Translations under genes and position numbers: made by a program
Notes under the pieces: generated by a model
The model's database searches: none
The model's input: the letters and a program-made list of their open reading frames with translations, nothing else
Told to the model about the DNA's origin: nothing
Shown here: in pieces, positions 23,193 to 31,719 of the stretch
How positions within the stretch are numbered: position 1 is the stretch's first letter
Layout of the letters: the number at the start of each line of letters is the position of its first letter
Source of the DNA: an uncultured Acidimicrobiales bacterium
GTDB taxonomy: Bacteria; Actinomycetota; Acidimicrobiia; Acidimicrobiales; SZUA-35
Assembly (NCBI GenBank): GCA_937930695.1
Contig: CALHCB010000191.1
Location: forward strand, 1 to 34,344
Reading direction: 5' to 3'
DNA length: 34,344 bases

Positions 23193-24089
23193 TCAGTTCT
23201 CGACAAGCCCGATTGTGTGACCCAAATGTCGAAATCCGACCGCGCCTGCTCCGATGAGTGGGCCGTCGGGACCGCATCCGCCCGGCTCAATACGCAACCC
23301 TCTGGAGTAGTCGAGGGTGCAGACCTTGGCAGCTTCACTGCGGGCCGCAGCGAAGAAGGGCTCCCCGAAGCCAAGGGCAACCGACCCGGAGATCACCGCG
23401 AGCCGTAGGTCGAGGAGGTTCGCTACCGATCCGACCGCCCGTCCCACCAGTTGTCCCGTGCGGGTGATGTCGGCAGTAGATGATTCCTTCGACGGACGTC
23501 CGATTCGATAGGCAATCGAGGTGCCGGACGCCTCGGCCTCAAGCGTGCCCTTGATCTGGCGGGGCGGCTGCTGACCGTCGGGCTCAACGACCATTTGGCC
23601 GATGTGCCCCGCGTTGCCGCTCGCCCCGTCGAGCAGCCGGCCATCGAGAACGATTCCTCCGCCGACCCCGGTCGACACGACCATGGCGATGTAGTTGCGC
23701 TCGCCAACCGCAGCGCCGACCCAGCCCTCACCGAGGGCGAGTGCTTTGGCATCATTGTCGACTTTCGTCGGCAGCCCAGTGTGACGTTCGAGTTCCTCTG
23801 CGAGTGGAAACGATCGCCATCCAGGAATATTCAACGGAGAGACAAGCTCACCGCCCGATGACATTGGCCCGCCACACCCAACCCCACACACCGCGAACTG
23901 GTCAAAGGGCCCAAGCTCATCGACAAGACCGAGCAGCACCCCGCGAAGGTCCTCAGCGCTCGCAGTTTCGCCATCCGATCCGACTTTGGGTGTCGGAGCA
24001 GATCGTCGCTCCGTGAGCCGCCCATCCTGATTGACCGCTCCCACGGCCATTTTCGTTCCCCCGATGTCTACTGCTAAGGCCAATTCCAC
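23193..24089 (-). CDS. ROK-family sugar kinase without zinc cysteines
   Basis: A 298-residue ROK-fold protein, probably a glucose or N-acetylhexosamine kinase. The ATP phosphate loop is DIGGTKMAVG at 8-17. GVGCGGPMSS, VDNDAKALALGEGW with the catalytic Asp, and STGVGGGIVLDGRLLDGASGNAGHIG are standard. Usual ROK enzymes follow the GHxG block with a zinc-binding CxCGxxGCxE cluster; here the region reads DGQQPPRQIKGTLEAEASG with no cysteines, so the zinc site has been lost. The start is GTG, exactly six bases after a TAGAGT hexamer. It is divergent from moxR. Confidence 0.85.
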   Translation of the reverse strand: MELALAVDIGGTKMAVGAVNQDGRLTERRSAPTPKVGSDGETASAEDLRGVLLGLVDELGPFDQFAVCGVGCGGPMSSGGELVSPLNIPGWRSFPLAEELERHTGLPTKVDNDAKALALGEGWVGAAVGERNYIAMVVSTGVGGGIVLDGRLLDGASGNAGHIGQMVVEPDGQQPPRQIKGTLEAEASGTSIAYRIGRPSKESSTADITRTGQLVGRAVGSVANLLDLRLAVISGSVALGFGEPFFAAARSEAAKVCTLDYSRGLRIEPGGCGPDGPLIGAGAVGFRHLGHTIGLVEN

Positions 24090-24090
24090 A

Positions 24091-24127
24091 GGGCGACTCT
24101 AGAGCGAAGGGATTCGCCCACTACCCT
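24091..24127. promoter_or_regulatory. Divergent ROK/moxR promoter region
   Basis: The whole intergenic space is 46 bp. On the minus strand TAGAGT (complement of 24096-24101) lies six bases before the ROK GTG. On the plus strand TACCCT (24122-24127) lies eight bases before the moxR GTG. GGGCGA and TCGCCC (24091-24096, 24114-24119) form an inverted repeat between the two starts, so one regulator could affect both. Confidence 0.45.
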
Positions 24128-24135
24128 TCGACGCC

Positions 24136-25116
24136 GTGAGCGCAGAGTCAGCAAATCTCGATGAAGCCCGCGCCGCGCAATTTGCGGCCGCATTCAAAGC
24201 AATCGGCGACAACATGGAACGCGTCGTCCGAGGCAAACGAGAAGTGGTGGAGCAGTCGCTTCTCTGCTTGTTGGCCTCAGGGCACCTCCTGGTCGAAGAT
24301 GTGCCGGGCGTGGGGAAGACCACATTGGCCAAAGCACTGGCAGCATCGGTCGGCTCGCCGCTTGGCCGAATTCAATTCACCCCGGACCTGCTTCCCGCCG
24401 ACGTCACCGGCGTCAGCATCTGGAATCAGAACGAGGCCAACTTCGAGTTTCGGCCGGGTCCGATCTTCAACAAGCTGGTCCTGGCCGACGAGATCAACCG
24501 TGCCTCACCCAAGACTCAGTCGGCACTGCTCGAAGCGATGGCCGAAGATCAGGTCACCGTCGATGGCACGACGCACCAACTGCCAAAGCCCTTCATGGTG
24601 ATTGCGACCCAGAACCCCATCGAGCAAGAGGGCACCTATCCCCTTCCCGAATCACAGCTCGACCGATTCCTGATGCGAATCTCGGTCGGCTATCCGGCTC
24701 GCGATGACGAATATGCAATTCTGCAGACCCATGAGGCCGACAACGTCGTTGGTGACCTCACTCCTGTGGCTTCGGTGAAAGACATCCAGACCATGGCCCA
24801 CCTGGTCTCAGCAGTTCACATCGAGCCCGATCTGCGGGGTTATCTCATCGACCTTGCGGAGGCGACTCGTCGTCACCCGTCAGTGTCGCTTGGCATGTCG
24901 CCCCGGGCCACGCTCAGTTTGCAGCGGGTTTCTCGGGCCAGGGCCGCTGCGGCCGGTCGAACCTTTGTCACCGACGACGACATCAAGGCTGTCGCCACCA
25001 ATGTGATTTCCCACCGCCTGATTCTCAACCCCGAGGCCATGCTGCGGGGCACGTCTGCGGACGACATCGTGGGCGACGTACTGCGGTCGGTAGCGGTGCC
25101 CTACGATCGTATGTAA
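24136..25116 (+). CDS. MoxR-family AAA+ ATPase
   Basis: A 326-residue MoxR ATPase. Walker A is PGVGKTT (57-63), Walker B LVLADEINRASP (with D118-E119). The MoxR signature VIATQNPIEQEGTYPLPESQLDRF covers sensor 1 and the arginine finger region, and the C-terminal lid has LGMSPRATLSLQRVSRA. MoxR proteins act as chaperone-like maturation factors for envelope or metal-loaded proteins, together with the DUF58 and transglutaminase partners encoded next. The GTG at 24136 is preceded by a -10-like TACCCT. Its stop shares one base with the next start (TAATG). Confidence 0.93.
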   Translation: MSAESANLDEARAAQFAAAFKAIGDNMERVVRGKREVVEQSLLCLLASGHLLVEDVPGVGKTTLAKALAASVGSPLGRIQFTPDLLPADVTGVSIWNQNEANFEFRPGPIFNKLVLADEINRASPKTQSALLEAMAEDQVTVDGTTHQLPKPFMVIATQNPIEQEGTYPLPESQLDRFLMRISVGYPARDDEYAILQTHEADNVVGDLTPVASVKDIQTMAHLVSAVHIEPDLRGYLIDLAEATRRHPSVSLGMSPRATLSLQRVSRARAAAAGRTFVTDDDIKAVATNVISHRLILNPEAMLRGTSADDIVGDVLRSVAVPYDRM

Positions 25117-26306
25117 TGCGTCCAACCCGGGCTGGGATCGGCCTCACCATCGTCGCCGTCGGCTGTTTCGTGATCGGCCGGCTGTTCGGCAGTAGCGAGA
25201 TGTTCTACCTCGCTGCGATCTGCGCGTTCGCCCTTGTCTTCAGCGTCATCTTCACCGCAACGGCTCGACTCGACCTCACCGTTTCTCGGCTTGCCAATCC
25301 CTCTCGGATGCGTGCAGGAGCACCGGCTCGGATCGACCTGGGGCTCAAGAACCAGGGCAATCGTCGAACGCCGGTCCTTCGAGTGCAGGATCACGTCCAG
25401 AACTCCGCAGGAGCCTCACTGCTCCTCGCCCCGATCGATACGGGCGCAGAATCTCGCATCGCGTACCGCCTTCCGACTCGGCGGCGTGGTCGACTCGATG
25501 TCGGACCTCTCGATCTCACGCTCGGCGACCCTCTTGGCCTCACGAGTTCGACCATACGAGCCTCCGACCAGGTCACCTTGGTCGTCCACCCGCAGTTGGT
25601 CGACCTCGGCGTTCTGCACGCTCGAGCCGGCCATGACCCGACTGCTGATCAACAACCGATCCGAGCGTTGGCAACAGGAGGCGACGAGTTCTTCGCCCTA
25701 CGGCCATACGTCATCGGCGACGAACTGCGTCGTGTCCACTGGCGAGCCACAGCCCGAACCGGCGAGCTGGTCGTCAAACAGGAAGAACGGCCCCGTACCG
25801 GACGGGTCACGGTTGTTCTCGACCGGCGTCGCTCGGTCTATGACGAGGAGGGATTCGAGCGTGCGGTTTCCGCTGCGCTCAGTGCGCTCCACGCAGGTTG
25901 GCGTGGTGACGACGCACTTCGATTCCTCACCTCGGCCAGTCCTGGCTTCACCGATATCCGCAGTCGCGGTGAACTTGATGCGGTCGACGAGCAACTGGCG
26001 ATGATCGGGACCACCGAGTCTGCGAGTCTCGTCCGAACCATCGACGAAATCACTCGAGTCGGTCGAGGTGGAACACTGATCCTCGTCACCGGCATCCCGA
26101 CCGAAGAACTCGGCGCGGCGATTCAAGGCGCTCGACGGTCCTTCGGGCTGGTGCAAACCATTGTCTGTCAGGCCGCAGTCACCTCCTCGCTCGCCGATGC
26201 AATCGTGCACGACGGCGAAACGGACTTTCCAGCGGCATGGGCCCAGGCCCAAGCCCACTCGACGTCGGTACGTAAGGGTGCCCCGACGCACCGAGCCGCC
26301 AGCTGA
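25116..26306 (+). CDS. DUF58 membrane-anchored protein
   Basis: A 396-residue protein. Two membrane helices (about 6-24 and 29-47) are followed by an extracytoplasmic-like beta domain and the DUF58 signature GGDEFFALRPYVIGDELRRVHW (188-209), with ATARTGELVVKQEE next. The C-terminal part resembles a von Willebrand A-like fold, with FERAVSAALSALHA and LILVTGIP. DUF58 proteins accompany MoxR ATPases in nearly all bacteria and are thought to be their envelope targets or adaptors. The ATG overlaps the moxR stop by one base. Confidence 0.9.
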   Translation: MRPTRAGIGLTIVAVGCFVIGRLFGSSEMFYLAAICAFALVFSVIFTATARLDLTVSRLANPSRMRAGAPARIDLGLKNQGNRRTPVLRVQDHVQNSAGASLLLAPIDTGAESRIAYRLPTRRRGRLDVGPLDLTLGDPLGLTSSTIRASDQVTLVVHPQLVDLGVLHARAGHDPTADQQPIRALATGGDEFFALRPYVIGDELRRVHWRATARTGELVVKQEERPRTGRVTVVLDRRRSVYDEEGFERAVSAALSALHAGWRGDDALRFLTSASPGFTDIRSRGELDAVDEQLAMIGTTESASLVRTIDEITRVGRGGTLILVTGIPTEELGAAIQGARRSFGLVQTIVCQAAVTSSLADAIVHDGETDFPAAWAQAQAHSTSVRKGAPTHRAAS

Positions 26307-26370
26307 TGCGACCGGCTCGCCCCCGCAACGAATTCCAACCGTCTCGCACCGGCTTTCAAAGGACACAGCG

Positions 26371-28710
26371 GTGACCACACCCGATCACGCCCAACCACCG
26401 ATCGGACTCGAGGTCGTTGCTGCCCTCCTGGTTCCTTCCGCATGCTACGGGTTCGTGCGCGTCTTCGAAGAAGCAACCTCTGTGCTTCCGCTCATCGGAG
26501 CAGCGCTGTTGTCGAGCGCAGCAGCTGTCGCACTTCGTCGATCACGTGTCCCTCTCTTTCCAGCCGTGGTCATCTCGATCGCGGCCCTCTTCGTTCTCAT
26601 CGCAAATCGTTACGCCCCCGGCACCTCTCGACTCGGGATCATCCCCACTCGCCAGACGCTCGATGGACTCCAGGCGTTGGCCGACGACGGCTTCCTGCAG
26701 TTCCGGGAGCTCCGTTCGCCCGTTGAGGCGACCGATCCGTTCATCGCCGCATCAATGGGCGGCGCCTGGCTCATGGCCTTTCTGACAGACTGGGGAGCCT
26801 TGCGCCTTCGTCTGGCGTTCGAACCGGTGTTGCCAGCGGGTCTGCTGTTCATCTTCTCGGGAGTGCTCGGCGCAGGAAATCGACAACTCACCGCAACCAT
26901 GGTGTTCGTCGCTGCTGTCGTGCTCTGGTCGATCACCCAGCGCACCTACACCCTGGCTCAACGAGGCGTGTGGCTCACTGTCGATCGGCGTCGCGGTCCA
27001 GCCGGGCTCGCCCGTTCCGGTTTGGCTGTGGCAGCTGTGGCCGTTCTGCTCGGCGTCGTCATCGGTCCGAGGCTGCCTGGCGCAGATGCGGAAGAGCTCT
27101 ACAGCTGGCGCAACCAGGGCGATCCCACCCGAGTGGTTGTCTCCCCCTACGCCAATATCGGCAGCCGGCTCGTCACCCAGCAAGACGTCACGTTGTTCAC
27201 CGTCGAGGCGTCCCAGCCTGCCTACTGGCGACTTGCCGGGCTCGACACCTACAACGGCGAAGACGGAATTTGGCAGACAAAGGGACAGTTCCAGCCCGAA
27301 GACGGCGGACTTCCGGGCACACGAGCCCGTGCGGGAACGACCGTGACGGTGGAGCAGACATTCCACATCGAAGCGCTCGCCGAGATCTGGCTTCCGGCTG
27401 CATTTGCCCCGGCAACGCTGGTTGAGTCCGATGTCCAGGCAACGTGGAACGCTGACGAAGCTGCGTTGACTGTCAGCCGGGCATATAACGACAGCGACGG
27501 CGTGAACTACACCGTTGAGTCTGTCGTTCCGCTCTTCACACCGGACGAACTCAACAGTGCGTCGCCACTCATTCCAACAGCGATCGGCGAGCGCTACCTC
27601 GGCCTCCCTGACGACCTCAATCCTCGGATTCTCTCCGAGGCACTCGAGATCACCTCGGGAACGACGACTCGCTACGAGCAGATGCTGGCACTCCAGGATC
27701 ACTTCCAGACCTTCGACTACAGCATTCGTCTCGGCCCCAGAGGCGACGATCCGATCGACACCTTTCTCAACGAGCAAGTCGGCTTCTGCCAACAGTTCAG
27801 CGGGACGTTTGCGCTCATGGCTCGGGCGCTTGGCGCACCATCGCGAGTTGCGGTCGGATTCACATGGGGCGACCCAATCGGCGACGGCGTCTACGAAGTC
27901 ACGGGCCGTCATACTCACGCGTGGCCCGAAGTCTGGTTCGAGGGACTCGGCTGGGTGGCATTCGAACCAACCCCCGGTCGCGGCGCTCCGAACAACACCC
28001 ACACGAACATCCCCGCACGGCAGGACTCGCCCGTCGAGCCCGGCGACCCTGATCTCTCCGGGCCATCCCAGAACCCCGGGACCTTGCCTGCGCCCCAGAT
28101 CGAGGACTTCGTTCCCGAATTCGGTGGAGGACTCGAAGAGCCAGCGCCCGCCGACCTCGAAAGCGGCTTTTCGGTTCCCTGGCGATTCCTCGGCTTCGTG
28201 GCGCTGATTGGGGCATACGTGCTCGGCATGCTCGGATTCCAGCGTCTACGCCGCGCTCGTCGCCGCCAGAACGCAACCACGCCGATCGCTCGGGTCGAGG
28301 CAGCATGGGCTGATGCCACCGACGATTTGGAGAAAGGCTTCGAGCTCGTTCGCAAACCCTCAGAGACACGTCGTGAGTTCGCGAACCGGGCGGCCCGAGA
28401 TCGACGAGTACCTGAAGATGCCATTGACATTCTCGGTCGCACCGTGACCGAGGCTCGGTTCCGGGCTACCCAACCTGGCAGTGGCATGACCGAAGAACAT
28501 GCAGTCGCGGCCGAGCAAGCGAGCCGAGCCATTGTCGAGCGGATCAAAGAGCGAGTGCCAGTAAGAACTCGGATCGCCCGGGACATCGATCCTCGACGAC
28601 TCTTCTCCCCCACCTCTCGCATCGTGGTCTCCAACGACGGGATCGGCTCGTCTGAACAGCAAGCGACCCTGGCGGAAACTCCCAGGCCGAAACAACCAGT
28701 CGGCGTCTAG
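26371..28710 (+). CDS. TgpA-type membrane transglutaminase (DUF3488/DUF4129)
   Basis: A 779-residue membrane protein. Six hydrophobic helices fill the first 230 residues, then a large periplasmic/extracytoplasmic part contains the transglutaminase-like core. The nucleophile is C473 in GFCQQFSGTFALMARALG, the histidine H516 in HTHAWPEVW, and E532 replaces the usual Asp in VAFEPTPG. A Pro-rich linker leads to a last helix (about 606-626) and a DUF4129-like cytoplasmic tail. The GTG at 26371 has AAAGGA seven bases upstream; the frame extends to 26161 but that region overlaps DUF58. It completes the MoxR-DUF58-transglutaminase operon, known to affect growth in several bacteria. Confidence 0.9.
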   Translation: MTTPDHAQPPIGLEVVAALLVPSACYGFVRVFEEATSVLPLIGAALLSSAAAVALRRSRVPLFPAVVISIAALFVLIANRYAPGTSRLGIIPTRQTLDGLQALADDGFLQFRELRSPVEATDPFIAASMGGAWLMAFLTDWGALRLRLAFEPVLPAGLLFIFSGVLGAGNRQLTATMVFVAAVVLWSITQRTYTLAQRGVWLTVDRRRGPAGLARSGLAVAAVAVLLGVVIGPRLPGADAEELYSWRNQGDPTRVVVSPYANIGSRLVTQQDVTLFTVEASQPAYWRLAGLDTYNGEDGIWQTKGQFQPEDGGLPGTRARAGTTVTVEQTFHIEALAEIWLPAAFAPATLVESDVQATWNADEAALTVSRAYNDSDGVNYTVESVVPLFTPDELNSASPLIPTAIGERYLGLPDDLNPRILSEALEITSGTTTRYEQMLALQDHFQTFDYSIRLGPRGDDPIDTFLNEQVGFCQQFSGTFALMARALGAPSRVAVGFTWGDPIGDGVYEVTGRHTHAWPEVWFEGLGWVAFEPTPGRGAPNNTHTNIPARQDSPVEPGDPDLSGPSQNPGTLPAPQIEDFVPEFGGGLEEPAPADLESGFSVPWRFLGFVALIGAYVLGMLGFQRLRRARRRQNATTPIARVEAAWADATDDLEKGFELVRKPSETRREFANRAARDRRVPEDAIDILGRTVTEARFRATQPGSGMTEEHAVAAEQASRAIVERIKERVPVRTRIARDIDPRRLFSPTSRIVVSNDGIGSSEQQATLAETPRPKQPVGV

Positions 28711-28781
28711 CCAACCCGTTCAGCGAAGGACCGGTCGGCGAGAAGATTTCGCGTGTCGTGCAACCAACGAGGCACAACGAT

Positions 28782-28856
28782 GAGCCAGTCGAATCGACCG
28801 GCTCAAGATAGGCAAGCTCCTCCTACGGGGCACTCGCGTTGAGGAGTTAGGAGCTT
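28782..28856. terminator. Paired stem-loops between convergent genes
   Basis: GAGCCAGTCGA (28782-28792) nearly pairs with TCGACCGGCTC (28794-28804), and AAGCTCCT (28814-28821) pairs with AGGAGCTT (28849-28856). They lie between the transglutaminase stop and the DUF3040 stop. Neither is followed by a T-run, so they are plausible but non-canonical bidirectional terminators. Confidence 0.4.
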
Positions 28857-29236
28857 TCGGTCTCGTCGTCCGGTGAATCTTCGTCGTCACCGCGACGCCG
28901 AAGGTTCGGGTTCGCGGTCTTGATGGCGGTCGAGACCTTGCTGATGCCGACTCGGCTCATCATTCGCAAATTGCGCTCGAGTCCAAGGGCGCTCACCAAC
29001 ATGATGAAGAAGCCGGCAAATGCGAGCAGAAAGTGAATCTGCAGCGTGCTGACCATGACGACCAAGCCAACGACAAAGCCAAAGATCGTCCACTTCAGCG
29101 AGCCAATGGCATGCCGATAGACGGTCGTCTCGCTGACCTCTTTGGCCAGCCGGGGATCAGTTTCGTGGAGGTGGCGCTCGATCTCGTCGAGAATCCTCTG
29201 CTCATTATCAGACAGCGGCATCGCTGATCCCTGCAT
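28847..29236 (-). CDS. DUF3040 membrane protein
   Basis: A 129-residue protein of the actinobacterial DUF3040 family, function unknown. The diagnostic start MPLSDNEQRILDEIERHL is followed by DPRLAKEV, then two membrane helices (about 49-66 and 68-88) and a basic, then acidic C-terminus. I set the start at the ATG 29236 because GGAG lies six bases upstream; the ATG at 29221 (directly at MPLSD) is also possible and is where many homologues begin. The gene is downstream of dinB on the same strand, an arrangement I recall near mraZ in other actinobacteria. It ends facing the transglutaminase gene. Confidence 0.85.
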   Translation of the reverse strand: MQGSAMPLSDNEQRILDEIERHLHETDPRLAKEVSETTVYRHAIGSLKWTIFGFVVGLVVMVSTLQIHFLLAFAGFFIMLVSALGLERNLRMMSRVGISKVSTAIKTANPNLRRRGDDEDSPDDETESS

Positions 29237-29348
29237 TGACCTCTCCTCGGGCACGCCAGCGCCCGATAGCTCCGTCCGGTACAGCATAGTGTCGCGCATC
29301 CCGGGGCCGGTGACAACGCGGGTAGAAGCATCACCTAGTCATTTGCCC

Positions 29349-30716
29349 TCAGCGGGTGAAATCACCTTCATCGCCAGAGGTCTCGCTCGAATCGTCCGCA
29401 CTCACTTGACCATCCTGAGGCCCAGTCTTCTGATCGGGGCCCCAGGCCTGCCCGTAGCGTTCCTTCGGCGTCACGCCGTCCTTGGTGACGATCGCTGCGG
29501 GTCCGATAGCTGCCTGACCAAAACGGGCGCGGATCTCGTCGATGGCTTGGGTCGATGCCACTGAGGATGCCGCCTGTTCACCTGTTGTGGTTCCAGCCAG
29601 ATCGTCGAAGCTGAGCTGGTCCTGAATCTCCGACGTCAGGCCCGACACTCCAACGCCGAGCAGCCGGAGACCGAGATCGACATCGACCTTGGACAACAAC
29701 TCGTCGGCAACCGCAAGAATGCGAGGGGCCTGATCGGTCGGGCGTTCCAGTGTGAGCGATCTCGTCACCGTCTGGAAGTCCGGATACCGAGCTTTGATCG
29801 ACACGGTCCTTCCTCGGACCCCAGCCGCCCGCAACCGGCTCGCAACCGAGTCCGACATCCGCACGAGCTCTCGGTGCATCAGCTCGCCGTCAAAGACGTC
29901 TGTTGCGAAGGTCTCTTCCTGGCTGATCGACTTCGTTTCTCTCCCGGGAACGACCGGCCGCTCGTCGCGTCCGTTGCTCACCTCGTGAAGATGGTGTCCG
30001 TTGGCTTCGCCCAACGAGCTGATCAGCATGGCAAGCGGCAGATCCGCCAGTTCGCCAACCGTCTGGATTCCCAACCGAGTCAGACGCTCGGCGGTTTTCG
30101 GCCCCACTCCCCACATCGCTCGAACAGGCAATGGTCGAAGGAAGTTCTGGACTTCGTTGACCCGGACCACCCTCACACCTGCGCCGGGTTCGATACGACG
30201 TCCCACGATCTTGGGCTTCGCTGCTTCGGATGCCAGCTTTGCGATCAACTTCGATGGAGCCAGCCCAACCGAGCAAGTCAGACCGACCTCTTCCTGAACA
30301 CGGCTGCGAATCGACCGCGCAATCTTCGGCGCTGGCCCCTGCAACCGCTGCGAGCCCGTGACGTCGAGAAAGGCCTCGTCCAGCGAAAGAGGCTCCACCA
30401 GTTCGGTGACATCACGAAAGATGCTCATCACCGACTGACTCACGTCCGCATACCTCTTGTGATCTCCCGGTAGGAAGATCGCATGTGGACAGAGCCGCCG
30501 AGCCATTGACGACGCCATGGCAGAGCGCACGCCGAATACGCGAGCGGGATAGTTGGCCGCAGCAACCACTCCTCGATTCCCGGGTCCCCCGACTACAACC
30601 GGCTTGCCGCGAAGCGATGGATTTTCACGCTCTTCTACCGAAACGTAAAAGGCGTCCATGTCGACATGCAGAATCGCCCGCGACGATGGGGTTCGCTCGC
30701 GATCAGCTGACGTCAC
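29349..30716 (-). CDS. dinB: DNA polymerase IV (Y-family, translesion)
   Basis: A 455-residue Y-family polymerase that bypasses damaged template bases with low fidelity. [12 protein letters not shown] (17-28) holds metal ligands D19 and D21, and [13 protein letters not shown] has D113-E114. [12 protein letters not shown] (56-67) is the fingers motif, [18 protein letters not shown] is conserved, and [12 protein letters not shown] is the helix-hairpin-helix. The little-finger domain reads [19 protein letters not shown] (from Q367) is a beta-clamp-binding motif, followed by an acidic, disordered tail. It overlaps the NUDIX gene by four bases (ATGA), an attractive link between nucleotide-pool cleaning and damage bypass. 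Confidence 0.96.
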   Translation of the reverse strand: MTSADRERTPSSRAILHVDMDAFYVSVEERENPSLRGKPVVVGGPGNRGVVAAANYPARVFGVRSAMASSMARRLCPHAIFLPGDHKRYADVSQSVMSIFRDVTELVEPLSLDEAFLDVTGSQRLQGPAPKIARSIRSRVQEEVGLTCSVGLAPSKLIAKLASEAAKPKIVGRRIEPGAGVRVVRVNEVQNFLRPLPVRAMWGVGPKTAERLTRLGIQTVGELADLPLAMLISSLGEANGHHLHEVSNGRDERPVVPGRETKSISQEETFATDVFDGELMHRELVRMSDSVASRLRAAGVRGRTVSIKARYPDFQTVTRSLTLERPTDQAPRILAVADELLSKVDVDLGLRLLGVGVSGLTSEIQDQLSFDDLAGTTTGEQAASSVASTQAIDEIRARFGQAAIGPAAIVTKDGVTPKERYGQAWGPDQKTGPQDGQVSADDSSETSGDEGDFTR

Positions 30717-31255
30717 GGATCGAGGCGTGTAACCGTGCGATCGGCCGCCGACGTTCCGTCGAGTCGGTAGGCGAAGAGGCGACCATCGTCGACCCCGTCA
30801 AGCAGATGCGCCGACATTGGCTCGGCGACCCACTGGGGGGCCCCGGCCATTCGGTCGATGGCATTGGCGTGATCCATGAATTCGGCCGCGATCACGATGC
30901 CGTCGGGATCGTCAATCACGATGCCGCCTTGATACGACACCGCTCGGTGAGCGACGACTTGGAGGAAGAACCCGAAACCAGGAGCGGTGACCTCGACTCG
31001 GTAAAGGGCTTCGCCCCAAGCCGAAACAGCCAGGCCCGTTTCTTCCTCGACTTCTCGACCCAATGCCTCGGTCGGAGATTCTCCGGGATCCACGACTCCT
31101 CCCGGTGGGGACCAATCGGTATCGCCGTTTCGCCTCTTGTTGTTGACGAGCAGCACCCGCTGATCGCTGTCGAGCACGACACCGCCCGCGACCATCCAAT
31201 GCCGGAGCCCGTCGGGTCCCGGTTCGGGTACGTAGGTGTCGCCTTGACCAGCCAT
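30713..31255 (-). CDS. NUDIX hydrolase
   Basis: A 180-residue NUDIX-fold pyrophosphatase. The complete box runs from G53 to L75: G-x5-E59-x7-R67-[21 protein letters not shown] precedes it. The N-terminal [27 protein letters not shown] is typical of enzymes acting on modified nucleotides, nucleoside diphosphate sugars or cofactors; the exact substrate is not readable. Because its stop is fused to the dinB start, a house-cleaning role such as removing oxidised dNTPs is a reasonable inference. It is divergent from the small membrane protein, sharing an upstream region of 92 bp. Confidence 0.9.
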   Translation of the reverse strand: MAGQGDTYVPEPGPDGLRHWMVAGGVVLDSDQRVLLVNNKRRNGDTDWSPPGGVVDPGESPTEALGREVEEETGLAVSAWGEALYRVEVTAPGFGFFLQVVAHRAVSYQGGIVIDDPDGIVIAAEFMDHANAIDRMAGAPQWVAEPMSAHLLDGVDDGRLFAYRLDGTSAADRTVTRLDP

Positions 31256-31334
31256 CGGAACAGCTTGTCAGAAAACCAACCAGCGCGGGCTGTCGCATCG
31301 TGTCGACCGAAGAAGCTCACGCCTCGAGCGTCGA

Positions 31335-31340
31335 TACGAT
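31335..31340 (+). promoter_or_regulatory. -10 element of the small membrane-protein gene
   Basis: TACGAT is seven bases before the GTG at 31348, matching the leaderless pattern in this window. It argues for that start over the GTG at 31300, which lies upstream of this hexamer and has no Shine-Dalgarno. Confidence 0.45.
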
Positions 31341-31347
31341 CACAGCT

Positions 31348-31719
31348 GTGTCGGACTCGCCTCTCAACCAAGATCCCGATTCCTCAGCGGATCAGAACGA
31401 AAAACTCTCCGGTTCTCTCGAAGCTCGGGGCGATGCGTCACCGATGCCATTCGAAGATCTCCAGGCGCCGGCACCTCTTGATTCCACTCCCCCTGAGCCA
31501 GCTCGTTGGTTGGCCTTCGCCGGCATTCTTCTTGGCGGATTGCTCGGTGGTTTGGTCGGTTTCGGTATTGGCGACCTCATGGGCCGAACAAGTACGTGGG
31601 CTGCGGTTGGCCTACTCGTCGGGGCCGTTGGCGGCGCCATCGGTGTCGGTGTCGTGGCGACGCTGACGCTTCGGGCGATGAACGAATGGAATGCCGTCCA
31701 ACATCCGGAGCAGAAGTGA
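31348..31719 (+). CDS. Small two-helix membrane protein of unknown function
   Basis: A 123-residue protein. The first 50 residues are acidic and Pro/Ser-rich. Two Gly-rich hydrophobic helices follow (WLAFAGILLGGLLGGLVGFG and WAAVGLLVGAVGGAIGVGVV) with a short turn IGDLMGRTS. The glycine-zipper-like spacing suggests tight helix packing or oligomerisation, but I recognise no family. It overlaps the monophosphatase gene (GTGA), so the two are likely co-translated. If the GTG at 31300 is used the protein is 139 residues. Confidence 0.7.
   Translation: MSDSPLNQDPDSSADQNEKLSGSLEARGDASPMPFEDLQAPAPLDSTPPEPARWLAFAGILLGGLLGGLVGFGIGDLMGRTSTWAAVGLLVGAVGGAIGVGVVATLTLRAMNEWNAVQHPEQK

Noticed and set aside
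26752-28002. 416-codon open frame on the minus strand
   Set aside because: Antisense to the transglutaminase, whose catalytic motifs are clear in the other strand.
30485-31666. 393-codon open frame on the plus strand
   Set aside because: Covers dinB and the NUDIX gene in antisense and the small membrane protein in another frame; no domain is seen.
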